From positions 1 to 64,000 of the forward strand of contig NZ_QPLK01000020.1 in the NCBI RefSeq assembly GCF_003340565.1: a stretch of 64,000 nucleotides of DNA, given 5' to 3'. Below are positions 42,742-52,130 of this stretch, piece after piece. Source of the stretch: Rhodovulum sp. 12E13 (GTDB taxonomy: Bacteria; Pseudomonadota; Alphaproteobacteria; Rhodobacterales; Rhodobacteraceae). The first letter of the stretch is position 1; each line of letters starts with the position of its first letter. The position numbers and the translations under genes are program-made. Below the pieces are notes generated by a model. It made no database searches, had not been told where the DNA came from, and worked only from the letters and a program-made list of their open reading frames with translations.

Positions 42742-44967
42742 TCAGAAAAAGCTCTGCGGGTCGATGTCGACGGTCACGCGGATCCGGCTCGGCACCTTCA
42801 CCTGCGCGAGCCACGCCGACAGCGCCCCCTGCAGCGCGGCGCCCTTGCCCGCCTTGACCAGCAGTCGCACCCGGTGGCGGCCGCGGATGCGAGCGACAGG
42901 CGCGGGCGCCGGCCCGAAGACCTGCGCGCCGATCCGGTCGAGCGGCGCTGTGGCGCGGGCGAGCGCGGTGCCGAGGTCGAAGACCGGGGCGAGTTCCGGC
43001 CCCGACAGCACGATGCCCGCCAGCCGGCCGTAGGGCGGCATGCCGGCTGCCTCGCGCTCGGACGCCTCGGCCCGCCAGAACGCCTCCTCCTCGCCCGACA
43101 GGATCGCCCGGATGACGGGGTGCGCGGGCTGCCAGGTCTGCAGGAGCGCGCGGCCCCTGTGCTCGACCGTCCGCCCCGCCCGGCCCGAGACCTGCCGCAT
43201 GAGCTGAAAGGTCCGCTCGGCCGCGCGCAGGTCGGACCCCTGCAGACCGAGATCGGCGTCGATCACGCCCACGAGCGACAGGTTGGGAAAGTTGTGCCCC
43301 TTCGCCACGATCTGCGTGCCGATGATCAGGTCGGCCGCGCCGTGCGCGATCTCTTCCACCCGCGCCTTGAGCGCCCGCGCCGAGCCGAACAGGTCGGACG
43401 AGAGCAGCGCGACGCGCGCCTCGGGGAACACCTCCGCCACCTCCTCGGCGAGCCTCTCCACGCCGGGTCCGAGCGCGGCGAGCTTGCCCGCCACCGCGCA
43501 GGCCGGGCAGACGGTCGGGATCGGTGTCGTCTCGCCGCACTGGTGGCAGACGAGCCGCTTGAGGAACCGGTGCTCGACCATCCGCGCGTCGCACTGCGCG
43601 CAGCCTACCTGGTGCCCGCAGGCGCGGCAGAGCGTGACCGGGGCGTAGCCCCGCCGGTTGAGAAACAGAAGCGCCTGTTCCCCCCGCTCGAGGACTGCGC
43701 GCACCTCGGCCGTCAGCGCAGGCGAGATCCAGCGGCCCTGCGGCACGTCCTCGCCCCGCATGTCGATCGCGGCCATCACGGGCAGGTCGGCGGCGCCGTG
43801 GCGCGCGGCGAGGTCGAGCCGCGCATACTTGCCCGCCTCGGCGTTGGCCCAGCTTTCGAGCGAGGGCGTGGCCGAGGCGAGCACCACCCGCGCCCCGGTG
43901 ATCGAGGCGCGCAGCACCGCCATGTCGCGGGCATTGTAGAGCACCCCGTCCTCCTGCTTGTAGGAGGGGTCGTGCTCCTCGTCGACGACGATCAGCCCCA
44001 GGTCGCGGAACGGCAGGAACAGCGCCGATCGCGCGCCGACGACGAGTTGCGCCTCTCCCTCGGCCAGCATCCGCCAGGCCCGGCGCCGCTCGGTCTGGGT
44101 GACGCCCGAATGCCACTCGGCCGGGCGCGCGCCAAAACGCGCCTCGACGCGGGCGAGGAACTCTCCGGTCAGCGCGATCTCGGGCAGCAGCACCAGGGCC
44201 TGCCGCCCATGCGCGAGACAGGCCGCCACCGCCTCGAGATAGACCTCGGTCTTGCCCGAGCCGGTGACGCCGCGCAGCAGGGTCGTGCCATAGCCGCCCG
44301 CGGCGACGCCGGCACAGAGCGCCGCGGCCGCCGCGCGCTGGTCGTCCGACAGGGTCACGCCGGGGCGGTCGGGGTCGAGCCTGGGAAAAGGCGTGTCGCG
44401 CGGGGCCTCGATCTCCTCCACCCAGCCGCCGTTCGTGAGCCCCTTGACGACGCCGCTCGTCACGCCCGCCCGCGCGGCGAGCTCCGACAGGGTGAAGAGC
44501 GCGCCCGGCTCCTCCTCGAGCACTTCGAGCACGCGGGCACGGGGCTCGGTCATACGGGCGGGCTCGCCCGTGCCCCGGCGATAGACGCGCCGCGTGCCGG
44601 GCGCCTCGCCGAGGCCCGGCGCGCGGGTCGCCAGTCGCAGCATCGCGGGCATCGGCGTCAGGGTGTAGTCGGCGGCGCGGCCAAGGAACTCGCGCATCTC
44701 CGCGGCCATCGGCGGCACATCGAGCACCCGCGTGACCGGGCGGAGCTTCGCCCGGTCGTAGCCGCCCGTGCCCGGCCCCCAGACCACGCCGAGCACCCGG
44801 CGCGGGCCCAGCGGCACCTCCACGAAATCGCCCGTCCCGCAGCCGCCCGTCGGCGCGGTGTAGTCGAGCAGCCGGTCGAGCGGCTCGACCGTCAGCACCG
44901 CCACCACCGCACCCTCCGCAAAGTCGGGCGCCGCCCCTTCCCGCCCCCGAGTGAACAGATCATCCAT
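42742..44967 (-). CDS. priA: Primosomal protein N' (replication restart helicase)
   Basis: A 741-residue helicase that reloads the replicative helicase at stalled forks. The N-terminal 3'BD lies at about 20-110 ([20 protein letters not shown]). Walker A is [20 protein letters not shown], Walker [21 protein letters not shown]. The zinc-binding insert has paired knuckles ([32 protein letters not shown]), and the C-terminal helicase motifs are [20 protein letters not shown] and QVSGRAGR. All key residues are present. It is divergent from fsa, 119 bases apart. Confidence 0.97.
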   Translation of the reverse strand: MDDLFTRGREGAAPDFAEGAVVAVLTVEPLDRLLDYTAPTGGCGTGDFVEVPLGPRRVLGVVWGPGTGGYDRAKLRPVTRVLDVPPMAAEMREFLGRAADYTLTPMPAMLRLATRAPGLGEAPGTRRVYRRGTGEPARMTEPRARVLEVLEEEPGALFTLSELAARAGVTSGVVKGLTNGGWVEEIEAPRDTPFPRLDPDRPGVTLSDDQRAAAAALCAGVAAGGYGTTLLRGVTGSGKTEVYLEAVAACLAHGRQALVLLPEIALTGEFLARVEARFGARPAEWHSGVTQTERRRAWRMLAEGEAQLVVGARSALFLPFRDLGLIVVDEEHDPSYKQEDGVLYNARDMAVLRASITGARVVLASATPSLESWANAEAGKYARLDLAARHGAADLPVMAAIDMRGEDVPQGRWISPALTAEVRAVLERGEQALLFLNRRGYAPVTLCRACGHQVGCAQCDARMVEHRFLKRLVCHQCGETTPIPTVCPACAVAGKLAALGPGVERLAEEVAEVFPEARVALLSSDLFGSARALKARVEEIAHGAADLIIGTQIVAKGHNFPNLSLVGVIDADLGLQGSDLRAAERTFQLMRQVSGRAGRTVEHRGRALLQTWQPAHPVIRAILSGEEEAFWRAEASEREAAGMPPYGRLAGIVLSGPELAPVFDLGTALARATAPLDRIGAQVFGPAPAPVARIRGRHRVRLLVKAGKGAALQGALSAWLAQVKVPSRIRVTVDIDPQSFF

Positions 44968-45086
44968 GCCGTGCGCGCCCGTTCCGGCCTTTCCCGGCCC
45001 CCGCCTCTGCGGTATTCCCGCCCCCGAACAGGCCGGGGCCGGCGGGACCCGCCCCGACCGTCCCCCTACCGAGCAGGAGCGCCGCC

Positions 45087-45740
45087 ATGAAATTCTTCGC
45101 CGACACCGCCGACACCGCCGCCATCCGCGAACTGGCCGAGACCGGCCTGCTCGACGGGGTGACGACGAACCCCTCGCTCGTGATGAAGTCGGGCCGCGAC
45201 TTCAAGGAAGTCGTGCGGGACATCTGCGCCATGGTCGAGGGCCCCGTGTCGGCCGAGACGGTCGCGCTCGACGCCGAGACCATGATCGCCGAGGGGCGCG
45301 AACTGGCCAGGCTCGGCGACAACGTGGCGATCAAGGTGCCGCTCACGCTCGACGGGCTCAAGGCGTGCAAGACGCTCACGGGCGAGGGACGTATGGTCAA
45401 CGTCACGCTGTGCTTCTCGGCCAACCAGGCGCTGCTGGCAGCCAAGGCGGGCGCGACCTTCATCTCGCCGTTCGTCGGCCGGCTCGACGATATCAACCTC
45501 GACGGGATGGAGCTGATCTCGGACATTCGCCAGATCTACGACAATTACGGCTTCGAGACCCAGATCCTCGCCGCCTCGATCCGCACCGTGAACCACGTCA
45601 GCGAGGCCGCCAAGATCGGCGCGGATGTGGCCACGATGCCACCCGAGGTCATCAAGAAGCTCGCAGCCCACCCCCTGACCGACAAGGGTCTGGACGCCTT
45701 CCTCAAGGACTGGGAAAAGACGGGGCAGAAAATTCTCTGA
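45087..45740 (+). CDS. fsa: Transaldolase-like fructose-6-phosphate aldolase
   Basis: A 217-residue class I aldolase: [40 protein letters not shown], the Schiff-base Lys in [16 protein letters not shown] (about 86), and [20 protein letters not shown] followed by [10 protein letters not shown]. Short members of this family may be transaldolases (TalB-like activity) or FSA; a Phe in position LCFSANQ rather than Gln is not decisive here. AGGAG lies before the ATG at 45087. The gene priA is divergent upstream. Confidence 0.93.
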   Translation: MKFFADTADTAAIRELAETGLLDGVTTNPSLVMKSGRDFKEVVRDICAMVEGPVSAETVALDAETMIAEGRELARLGDNVAIKVPLTLDGLKACKTLTGEGRMVNVTLCFSANQALLAAKAGATFISPFVGRLDDINLDGMELISDIRQIYDNYGFETQILAASIRTVNHVSEAAKIGADVATMPPEVIKKLAAHPLTDKGLDAFLKDWEKTGQKIL

Positions 45741-45817
45741 CGCCGCAAGGGGAAGGGCGGAAGAGTTGATGTGCATGGCGATGGTCGTGACAAGGAGGGG
45801 CGCATGGGGGACGGGGC

Positions 45818-46531
45818 ATGAGCGAGGCGGCGATGGAGCGGGATGACCTGCGCGAGCGGATCCTCGCCGCACCCGAGCGGATCCTCGAGGACCGCGAGGT
45901 CATGCGCGCCCTCGTGGGCGCGGAGCGCGGCACCACCGGCGGCAAGATCGTCGATCTGCGCGGCATCGCGATGGAGCGGCTCGAGGCCCGCCTCGACCGG
46001 CTGGAAGACACCCACCGCTCGGTCATCGCGGCCGCCTACGAGAACCTCGCCGGCACCAACCAGGTGCACCGCGCCATCCTGCGCATGCTCGACCCGGTCG
46101 ATTTCGAGGAGTTCCTGCACAACCTCGCCACCGACGTCGCCGCGATCCTGCGGGTCGAGTCGATCCGGCTGGTGCTCGAGAGCCCCGAGCCGGGGTCGGG
46201 CGACGCGCTCGAGGCGAGGCTTGCCGACATCCTCTCGATCCGCCCCGAGGGCTGGATCGACGCCTATATCGACGGCGGGCGCGAGGGCCTGCCCTGGCGC
46301 ACCGTGACCCTGCGGCAGGCCGTGCCGGGGGAAGACAACCCCTATGGCGAGCAGGCCCAGTGGGTGGCGTCGGAGGCGCTCGTCCGGCTCGATTTCGGGC
46401 CCGGGCGGCAGGCCGGCATGATCGCGATGGGCGCCGAGGACCCGCACCAGTTCAAGCCGTCGCAGGGCACCGACCTGCTCACCTTCTTCGGTGGCGTGTT
46501 CGAGCGGCAGATGCGGCGCTGGCTGAGCTGA
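45818..46531 (+). CDS. DUF484 protein
   Basis: A 237-residue protein of the DUF484 family, a GAF-like fold preceded by a coiled coil (ERLEARLDRLEDTHRSVIAA). Conserved pieces are ILEDREVMRALVGAERGTTG and a C-terminal GTDLLTFFGGVFERQMRRWL. Function is unknown, but DUF484 is found upstream of xerC in many proteobacteria, as here, where the stop overlaps the xerC start by four bases. A GAF-like fold suggests a sensor or adaptor. Confidence 0.9.
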   Translation: MSEAAMERDDLRERILAAPERILEDREVMRALVGAERGTTGGKIVDLRGIAMERLEARLDRLEDTHRSVIAAAYENLAGTNQVHRAILRMLDPVDFEEFLHNLATDVAAILRVESIRLVLESPEPGSGDALEARLADILSIRPEGWIDAYIDGGREGLPWRTVTLRQAVPGEDNPYGEQAQWVASEALVRLDFGPGRQAGMIAMGAEDPHQFKPSQGTDLLTFFGGVFERQMRRWLS

Positions 46532-47451
46532 GCCTGCATATCTCCCCCGCCCTGCGCGACGCCTCGGCGCGCTGGGCCGACCACCTGCGCGGCGTCGAGG
46601 GCCGGGCCGAGGCGACCGTGGCGGCCTACACGGCCGACCTGCGCGGCTTTCTCGCTTTCCTGACCGAGCACCTTGGCGGCGCCCCCGGCCCCTCCGCGCT
46701 CGCCCGCATGGCACAGGCCGACATGCGGGCGTGGATGGCGCGCGAACGCGCCCGAGGCCTTTCGGCCCGCTCGCTGGCCCGCGCGCTGTCGTCGGTGAAG
46801 TCCTTCGCGCGGTGGCTTGCCGATCACGACGGGGTCGAGGTGACGGCGATCCTCGCCACGCGCGCGCCGCGCGTGGCGCGCAAGCTGCCCCGGCCGCTGG
46901 CCGAGGAGGCCGCCCGCGCCATGCTCGACACCGCGCCGGCGCAGGCGACCGAGCGCTGGATCGCCGCGCGCGACGCCGCCGTTCTCACGCTTCTCTACGG
47001 CTGCGGACTGCGCATTTCCGAGGCGCTCGGACTCGACGCCGGCCTGCTGCCGCTGGGCGAGTCGCTGCGGATCAGCGGCAAGGGCGGCAAGGAGCGGGTG
47101 GTGCCGGTGATCGCCCCGGCCCGCGACGCGGTCGCGGCCTACGCCACGGCGTGCCCGCATCCGCTTGTCCCAGGCACCGCGCTTTTCCGCGGCCTCCGTG
47201 GCGGGCCGCTCAACCCCCGTCTGGTCGCGCGCACCATGGAACGGGCCCGGATGCAGCTCGGCCTGCCCGCCTCCGCCACGCCCCACGCGCTCCGCCACAG
47301 CTTCGCCACCCATCTGCTCGATGCGGGCGGCGACCTGCGCGCGATCCAGGACCTGCTCGGCCACGCCTCTCTGGCCACGACCGAAGGCTACACCGCTGTC
47401 GACACCGCCCGCCTTCTGGAGGTTTACGCAAGCGCGCACCCCAAGGCATGA
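46528..47451 (+). CDS. xerC: Tyrosine recombinase XerC, apparently starting at CTG
   Basis: A 307-residue recombinase that resolves chromosome dimers at dif with XerD. The SAM-like core-binding domain is at about 8-100, the catalytic domain at 125-300, with residues R162 (CGLRISEALG), K185 (GKGGKERVVP), H253 and R256 (HALRHSFATHLLDAGG), H279 (LLGHASLATTEGYT) and nucleophile Y288. There is no ATG or GTG in a usable place: the frame meets CTGAGCCTGCATATC just at the DUF484 stop. CTG at 46528 overlaps that stop in the pattern CTGA, where relatives have ATGA. The first downstream ATG would delete much of the core-binding domain. Start by CTG is inference. Confidence 0.92.
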   Translation: MSLHISPALRDASARWADHLRGVEGRAEATVAAYTADLRGFLAFLTEHLGGAPGPSALARMAQADMRAWMARERARGLSARSLARALSSVKSFARWLADHDGVEVTAILATRAPRVARKLPRPLAEEAARAMLDTAPAQATERWIAARDAAVLTLLYGCGLRISEALGLDAGLLPLGESLRISGKGGKERVVPVIAPARDAVAAYATACPHPLVPGTALFRGLRGGPLNPRLVARTMERARMQLGLPASATPHALRHSFATHLLDAGGDLRAIQDLLGHASLATTEGYTAVDTARLLEVYASAHPKA

Positions 47452-47477
47452 GGCGCAAGCGCGACGGGGAGCGCGCG

Positions 47478-47524
47478 CAAATCCCTTCGCAAGGGATTTG
47501 CAAATTCCTTCGTCAAGGAATTTG
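47478..47524. repeat. Palindrome family B, copy 5 (two abutting units)
   Basis: CAAATCCCTT-CGC-AAGGGATTTG (47478-47500) followed at once by CAAATTCCTT-CGTC-AAGGAATTTG (47501-47524). The two stems are close but distinct: each keeps its own pairing (CCC/GGG against TCC/GGA). It lies between xerC and pcs, which run the same way. Confidence 0.85.
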
Positions 47525-47581
47525 CGCCGCGCGGGGGCGGCGACGTTTGCACCGCCGCCCGCGATGCGGCAAGAGAAGCCG

Positions 47582-48280
47582 ATGACCCCGCATCTGCGCG
47601 CCTATTCCGTCCACTTGCTCACCGCCACCGGCGCGATCTTCGCCATGCTGGCCATGCTCGAGGCGAGCCGGGGCGACTGGCCGATGATGTTTCTGTGGCT
47701 CGTGGTCGCCTTCGCGGTCGACGGCATCGACGGACCGCTGGCGCGCAGGTTCGGCGTGCAGCAACACGCGCCGCAGGTCGACGGCGTGCTGATGGATCTC
47801 ATCATCGACTACCTGACCTACGTCTTCATCCCCGCCTATGCGCTGTTCCAGTCGGGCCTGCTGCCCGGCTGGCCGGGGTGGCTGGCGCTCCTCGCCATCG
47901 TCTTCACCTCGGCCATCTACTTCGCCGACACCCGCATGAAGACGAAGGACAATTCCTTCGCGGGCTTCCCCGGCTGCTGGAACATGCTGGTGCTCGTGCT
48001 CTTTGCGGTCTCGCCGCCGCCCTTCGTCTCGCTGGCGCTGGTGATCGTGCTTGCGGGCGCGATGTTCACCGATCTCAAGTTCATCCACCCGGTGCGGACC
48101 GACCGCTGGCGCGCGGTCTCGCTGCCCGTCGCCTTCGCGTGGACGTTCTTCGCCTTCTGGGCGGCGTGGGTGGAGTTCGACCCGCAGAGCTGGGCGATCT
48201 GGGGTCTGGTGGCGACCAGCGTGTACCTACTGCTCGCCGGCATCGCGCAGCAACTCATCGAGGCACGGCAGCCGGCCTGA
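47582..48280 (+). CDS. pcs: Phosphatidylcholine synthase
   Basis: A 232-residue membrane enzyme that joins CDP-diacylglycerol and choline to give phosphatidylcholine, the route known from Rhizobium and other alphaproteobacteria. The CDP-alcohol phosphotransferase motif is seen as FAVDGIDGPLARRFGV followed by PQVDGVLMDLIIDYLTYVF, with the usual Asp and Arg. About seven hydrophobic helices span the rest. The ATG at 47582 with AAGAGAAG upstream is preferred; the palindrome pair lies about 60 bases before it. Choline would have to be taken up from outside; no choline transporter is in the window. Confidence 0.94.
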   Translation: MTPHLRAYSVHLLTATGAIFAMLAMLEASRGDWPMMFLWLVVAFAVDGIDGPLARRFGVQQHAPQVDGVLMDLIIDYLTYVFIPAYALFQSGLLPGWPGWLALLAIVFTSAIYFADTRMKTKDNSFAGFPGCWNMLVLVLFAVSPPPFVSLALVIVLAGAMFTDLKFIHPVRTDRWRAVSLPVAFAWTFFAFWAAWVEFDPQSWAIWGLVATSVYLLLAGIAQQLIEARQPA

Positions 48281-48290
48281 CCGCCTCCGG

Positions 48291-48554
48291 TCAGGCATCC
48301 GGCAGGCCGAGGCGGATCGGGCCGGCCGCCGTTTCGGGATCGACCGGCGCCCCCTTGCGCGTGGCCCGCAGCTCGCCCCGTCGCCGCATCTCGCCGGCCA
48401 CGCGGCGCACCCCGGGCATGAGCGGGCGCCAGTCGTCCGCGAGGGCCCGCGCCGCCTCGGAGGGGCAGAACGTCTTTCCCGGCCCGCGCCGCCGGGCGAG
48501 GTCGCGCAGGATGTCCGCGATCCGGTCGTCATCCGGCGAGGCGCTCAATAGCAC
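48291..48554 (-). CDS. DUF3253 protein
   Basis: An 87-residue protein with a winged-helix-like pattern: DDDRIADILRDLARRRGPGK, CPSEAARALADDWRPLMPGV and RRVAGEMRRRGELRATRKGA. It matches DUF3253, a family of small proteins of unknown function with a presumed DNA- or RNA-binding fold. The GTG at 48554 overlaps the end of the DsrE-like gene by ten bases; a TTG at 48548 would overlap by only four. Confidence 0.82.
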   Translation of the reverse strand: MLLSASPDDDRIADILRDLARRRGPGKTFCPSEAARALADDWRPLMPGVRRVAGEMRRRGELRATRKGAPVDPETAAGPIRLGLPDA

Positions 48555-48907
48555 AGCACCGTGTCGGCCTCCGTCGCCAGGTCCACCAGCTGGTCGGGAA
48601 AGGCGAACTCTGCCGCCTGTCCCGCGAGCAGGCTGTCGTCGTAGCCGCGGGCCCGTGCCGACATCGCGGAGACGAAGAAGCGCGCCCCGTGCTCGGACAG
48701 CGCGGCAAGGTGGTCGCGCGCCCTGCCCGTGCCCTGCCCCTCGAGCGAGGCCGCTGTGTCGGGCGCCAGCAGGTGCACCCCGTCGCCCGCGAGGAACACG
48801 CTCACCGCGTGCCCCTTCTTCGCGGCCGTCGCCGCCACGAGCAGGCCGAGCGCCGCCTTCGTGGCGTCGCCCGGCCCGGTGTGGATATGCACGAGAATGC
48901 TCGCCAT
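48545..48907 (-). CDS. DsrE-family protein
   Basis: A 120-residue protein with a DsrE/YchN-like fold: ILVHIHTGPGDATKAALGLL, AAKKGHAVSVFLAGDGVHLL and ALSEHGARFFVSAMSARARG. The catalytic Cys of true sulfur-carrier DsrE proteins is not at the usual place; the only Cys is next to the C-terminus (TVLCY). Role in sulfur transfer is uncertain. It lies 48 bases before ileS begins to be read on the same strand and may be in the same transcript as DUF3253. Confidence 0.82.
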   Translation of the reverse strand: MASILVHIHTGPGDATKAALGLLVAATAAKKGHAVSVFLAGDGVHLLAPDTAASLEGQGTGRARDHLAALSEHGARFFVSAMSARARGYDDSLLAGQAAEFAFPDQLVDLATEADTVLCY

Positions 48908-48955
48908 GCCGTCCTCCCCCTCTCGATCGCGGGGGAGGCTAACACGCCCCGCCCG

Positions 48956-51949
48956 TCAGGTCAGCGCCGCGTCGCACCGGCCACAGACGCCGGGATGCGC
49001 GTGGTGGCCCACGTCGGGAAGCACCTTCCAGCAGCGCTGGCACTTCGCCCCCTCGGCGGGGGCCGCCACCACCGCCACGTCCGGCACGTCGGGCAGCGCG
49101 AACGCCTCGTCGGGGGCCGGCTCGGTCGAGATGCGCATGTCGCTGACGATGCAGAGATCGGCAAAGGTCTCTCGGTCGATCAGGCCCGCCACCTCCTCGG
49201 TCACATAGACATGCGGCGCGGCCTCGAGCGAGGCGCCGATCCTCCCCGCCTGCCGCTCGATCTCGAGCGCCCCGGTCACCACGCGCCGCACCTGCCGCAC
49301 CTTCTCCATCCGCGCGGCCAGCGCGTCGTCGCGCCACGCCACGGGCGTCGCCGGCATGTCCTGCAGGTGCACCGACGATCCCTCGCCGGGGAACCGCTCG
49401 AGCCACACCTCTTCCATGGTGAAGACGAGCATCGGCGCAAGCCACGTCACGAGCCGGTGGAACAGCGCGTCGAGCACCGTCAGGCAGGCCCGGCGGCGGA
49501 GCGACTCGGCCGCGTCGCAATAGAGCGCGTCCTTGCGGATGTCGAAATAGTAGGCCGACAGATCGACCGTGGCGAAGGTGAAGACGCGCGTCCACACCTC
49601 CTGGAAGTCGTAGGCGGCGTAGCGCGCCCGCACCTCGCGGTCGAGCGCCTCGAGCCGGTGCAGGATCGACCGCTCGAGATCGGGCATTTCGGCCGGCTCG
49701 ACCCGCAGCGCCTCGTCCCAGTGCGCCAGCGCGCCGAGGATGAACCGCATCGTGTTGCGCAGGCGGCGATAGCTGTCGGCCGTGCCCTTGAGGATCTCCT
49801 TCCCGATCCGCAGGTCGCCCGTATAGTCCGACTGCGCCACCCAGAGCCGCAGGATGTCGGCGCCATATTGCTTCTGCACGTCCTCGGGCGCGACCGTGTT
49901 GCCCTTGGACTTCGACATCTTCTCGCCCTTCTCGTCGAGCGTGAAGCCGTGGGTCAGCACGCCGCGATAGGGGGCGCGGCCCTTGGTGCCGCAGGCCTGC
50001 AGCATAGAGGAATGGAACCAGCCGCGGTGCTGGTCGGTCCCTTCGAGGTAGAGATCGGCGATGCCGTCTTCCGTGCCGTCCTCGCGGTCGCGAAGCACGA
50101 AGGCGTGGGTCGAGCCTGAATCGAACCACACGTCGAGGATGTCGAAGACCTGGGTATAGGCGTCGGGGTCGTGATCGGTGCCGAGGAACCGGGCCTTGGC
50201 GCCCGGCGCATACCACGCATCCGCCCCTTCCGCCTCGAAGGCCGCGACGATGCGGGCGTTCACGGCCGGGTCGCGCAACAGGAAGTCGGCGTCGTCGGGC
50301 CTGGCCCCGTTCTTCACGAAGCAGGTGAGCGGCACGCCCCAGGCGCGCTGGCGCGAGAGCACCCAGTCGGGGCGGTTCTCGATCATCGAATACAGGCGGT
50401 TGCGGCCCGAGGGCGGTGTCCACGTCACCAGCTCGTCGATCGAGCGCAGCGCGCGGGCGCGGATCGTGTCGCCGTAGTCGCCCATCCCGTCGTCGAGCTT
50501 GTGGTCGATGGCGGCGAACCATTGCGGCGTGTTGCGGAAGATCAGCGGCGCCTTGGAGCGCCACGAATGCGGGTAGGAGTGCTTGAGCCGTCCGCGCGCA
50601 ATCAGCGCGCCCGCGCCCACCAGCGCCTCGATCACCCGCTTGTTGGCGTCGCCCTCCCTGCCCTTGTGGTCGAAGATCTTCGCGCCCCCGAAGAGCGGCA
50701 GGTCGGGGCGGAAGGAGCCGTCTTCCAGCACGTTGTGCGTCATCTTGAGGCCGTGGCGCTGGCCGAGCGCGTAGTCGTCGGCGCCGTGGGAGGGCGCGGT
50801 GTGGACGAAGCCAGTGCCCGCCTCGTCGGTCACGTGCTCGCCCGGCAGCATGGGCACGTCGTAATCCCACTCGTCCTGCCCGCCCTCGACGCCGCGCAGG
50901 GGATGGGCCATGGCGAGGCCGGCGAGCTCGTTGGCCGAGACGTCGCGCAGGCGCCGCCACTGGCCGTCGTCGAGCCGGGCCTTCACCATCGTCTCCTCGG
51001 CCAGCGCGTCGGCCAGCAGGTAGCGGTCGCCCACCCTGGCCCAGCACTCCTCGGGCGTGCCCGTGACCTCGTAGAGGCCGTAGGACAGGTCGGGGTTGAA
51101 GGCGACGGCGCGGTTCTGCGGGATCGTCCAGGGCGTCGTCGTCCAGATGACGACCGACGCACCGTCGAGATCGCCGAGCGCCTCGACCCGGCCCGCGACA
51201 ACGCCCTCGCCCTTGACGAGGGGCTCGGTACGCCGGTCCGAGAGGACAGGGAACTTCACCCACACCGTGTGCGACTGGTGCTCGTGGTATTCCACCTCCG
51301 CCTCGGCCAGCGCGGTCTTTTCCACGACCGACCACATCACCGGCTTCGAGCCCTGATAGAGGGTGCCGTTCATCAGGAAGGTCATGAATTCCGACGCGAT
51401 GACCGCCTCGGCGTGATAGTCCATCGTCAGGTAGGGACGCTCCCAGCAGCCGGTGACGCCGAGCCGCTTGAACTCCTGCCGCTGGATGTCGATCCAGCCC
51501 TCGGCGAAACGCCGGCATTCCTGGCGGAAGGCGACGACGTCGACCTCGTCCTTGTCCTGCCCCTTGGCCCGATACTGCTCCTCGATCTTCCACTCGATCG
51601 GCAGGCCGTGACAGTCCCATCCGGGGATGTAGCGCGCGTCGCGCCCCATCATCTGCTGGGAGCGCACCACCATGTCCTTGAGCACCTTGTTCAGGGCGTG
51701 CCCGATATGGAGGTGGCCGTTGGCATAGGGCGGGCCGTCATGCAGCGTGAAGGGCTGCCGCCCCCCGGCGCGCTCGCGCAGACGGTCGTAGATGCCGATC
51801 CGCTCCCACCGCTCGAGCCAGGCGGGCTCGCGGGCGGGCAGCCCGGCGCGCATCGGAAAGTCGGTGCGCGGCAGGAACAGCGTGTCCTTGTAATCGGGGG
51901 CGTCGGTCTCGGTGTCGGGTCCGGTCGGGGCGGTCGTGTGGGCGCACAT
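48956..51949 (-). CDS. ileS: Isoleucyl-tRNA synthetase
   Basis: A 997-residue class I synthetase. HIGH motif is in YANGHLHIGHALNKVLKDMV, KMSKS in DEKGEKMSKSKGNTVAPEDV, and the CP1 editing domain is present (VVIWTTTPWTIPQNRAVAF, GTGFVHTAPSHGADDYALGQ). WFDSGSTHAFVL and the zinc-binding C-terminus (CQRCWKVLPDVGHH, VCGRCDAAL) mark the bacterial IleS type. It charges tRNA-Ile. AAGGACCGCCCC precedes the ATG at 51949. A possible leader peptide with Ile codons lies about 100 bases upstream, which could give tRNA-Ile-dependent control. Confidence 0.97.
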   Translation of the reverse strand: MCAHTTAPTGPDTETDAPDYKDTLFLPRTDFPMRAGLPAREPAWLERWERIGIYDRLRERAGGRQPFTLHDGPPYANGHLHIGHALNKVLKDMVVRSQQMMGRDARYIPGWDCHGLPIEWKIEEQYRAKGQDKDEVDVVAFRQECRRFAEGWIDIQRQEFKRLGVTGCWERPYLTMDYHAEAVIASEFMTFLMNGTLYQGSKPVMWSVVEKTALAEAEVEYHEHQSHTVWVKFPVLSDRRTEPLVKGEGVVAGRVEALGDLDGASVVIWTTTPWTIPQNRAVAFNPDLSYGLYEVTGTPEECWARVGDRYLLADALAEETMVKARLDDGQWRRLRDVSANELAGLAMAHPLRGVEGGQDEWDYDVPMLPGEHVTDEAGTGFVHTAPSHGADDYALGQRHGLKMTHNVLEDGSFRPDLPLFGGAKIFDHKGREGDANKRVIEALVGAGALIARGRLKHSYPHSWRSKAPLIFRNTPQWFAAIDHKLDDGMGDYGDTIRARALRSIDELVTWTPPSGRNRLYSMIENRPDWVLSRQRAWGVPLTCFVKNGARPDDADFLLRDPAVNARIVAAFEAEGADAWYAPGAKARFLGTDHDPDAYTQVFDILDVWFDSGSTHAFVLRDREDGTEDGIADLYLEGTDQHRGWFHSSMLQACGTKGRAPYRGVLTHGFTLDEKGEKMSKSKGNTVAPEDVQKQYGADILRLWVAQSDYTGDLRIGKEILKGTADSYRRLRNTMRFILGALAHWDEALRVEPAEMPDLERSILHRLEALDREVRARYAAYDFQEVWTRVFTFATVDLSAYYFDIRKDALYCDAAESLRRRACLTVLDALFHRLVTWLAPMLVFTMEEVWLERFPGEGSSVHLQDMPATPVAWRDDALAARMEKVRQVRRVVTGALEIERQAGRIGASLEAAPHVYVTEEVAGLIDRETFADLCIVSDMRISTEPAPDEAFALPDVPDVAVVAAPAEGAKCQRCWKVLPDVGHHAHPGVCGRCDAALT

Positions 51950-52046
51950 GGGGCGGTCCTTCGGAACGGAACGAGAAGGGGGCGGAAGAAAGCGGCGCGC
52001 GTCGCGCAGGCACCTTGGCCCGACGCCCGCGCGGGGCGCGATGCCC

Positions 52047-52094
52047 TCAGGGCGCCGGGCGGATAATCGCGAGGATCGCCACCCGAAGTCTCAT
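52047..52094 (-). CDS. Candidate leader peptide of ileS (MRLRVAILAIIRPAP)
   Basis: A 15-codon ORF on the same strand as ileS, ending 97 bases before it. Three of fifteen codons are Ile (ATC, ATT, ATC) in the stretch A-I-L-A-I-I-R, and it uses AGA, CTT and ATT, all rare in this genome. A -35/-10 pair with 17-base spacing ends seven bases before its ATG, so it would be read from a leaderless mRNA. GC-rich inverted repeats follow (GCCC-TGA-GGGC over its stop; GCGCG-ACG-CGCGC before CTTTCTT). This is the layout of an attenuation leader. It could also be a chance ORF. Apart from it, the 51950-52322 gap holds no gene. Confidence 0.4.
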   Translation of the reverse strand: MRLRVAILAIIRPAP

Positions 52095-52101
52095 GGGCCG
52101 G

Positions 52102-52130
52102 GGTATAGTGCCGCCGGTGCCGGGGGTAAA
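52102..52130 (-). promoter_or_regulatory. Probable ileS promoter
   Basis: On the minus strand TTTACC (complement of 52125-52130), 17 bases, TATACC (complement of 52102-52107). Each hexamer matches four of six bases of the sigma-70 consensus, and the spacing is ideal. The start site would fall at 52094-52096, on or next to the leader ATG. Confidence 0.5.

Noticed and set aside
46528-47451. Phage or island integrase
   Set aside because: The tyrosine recombinase has XerC length and follows DUF484, the usual chromosomal context. No tRNA, att site or phage gene is near.
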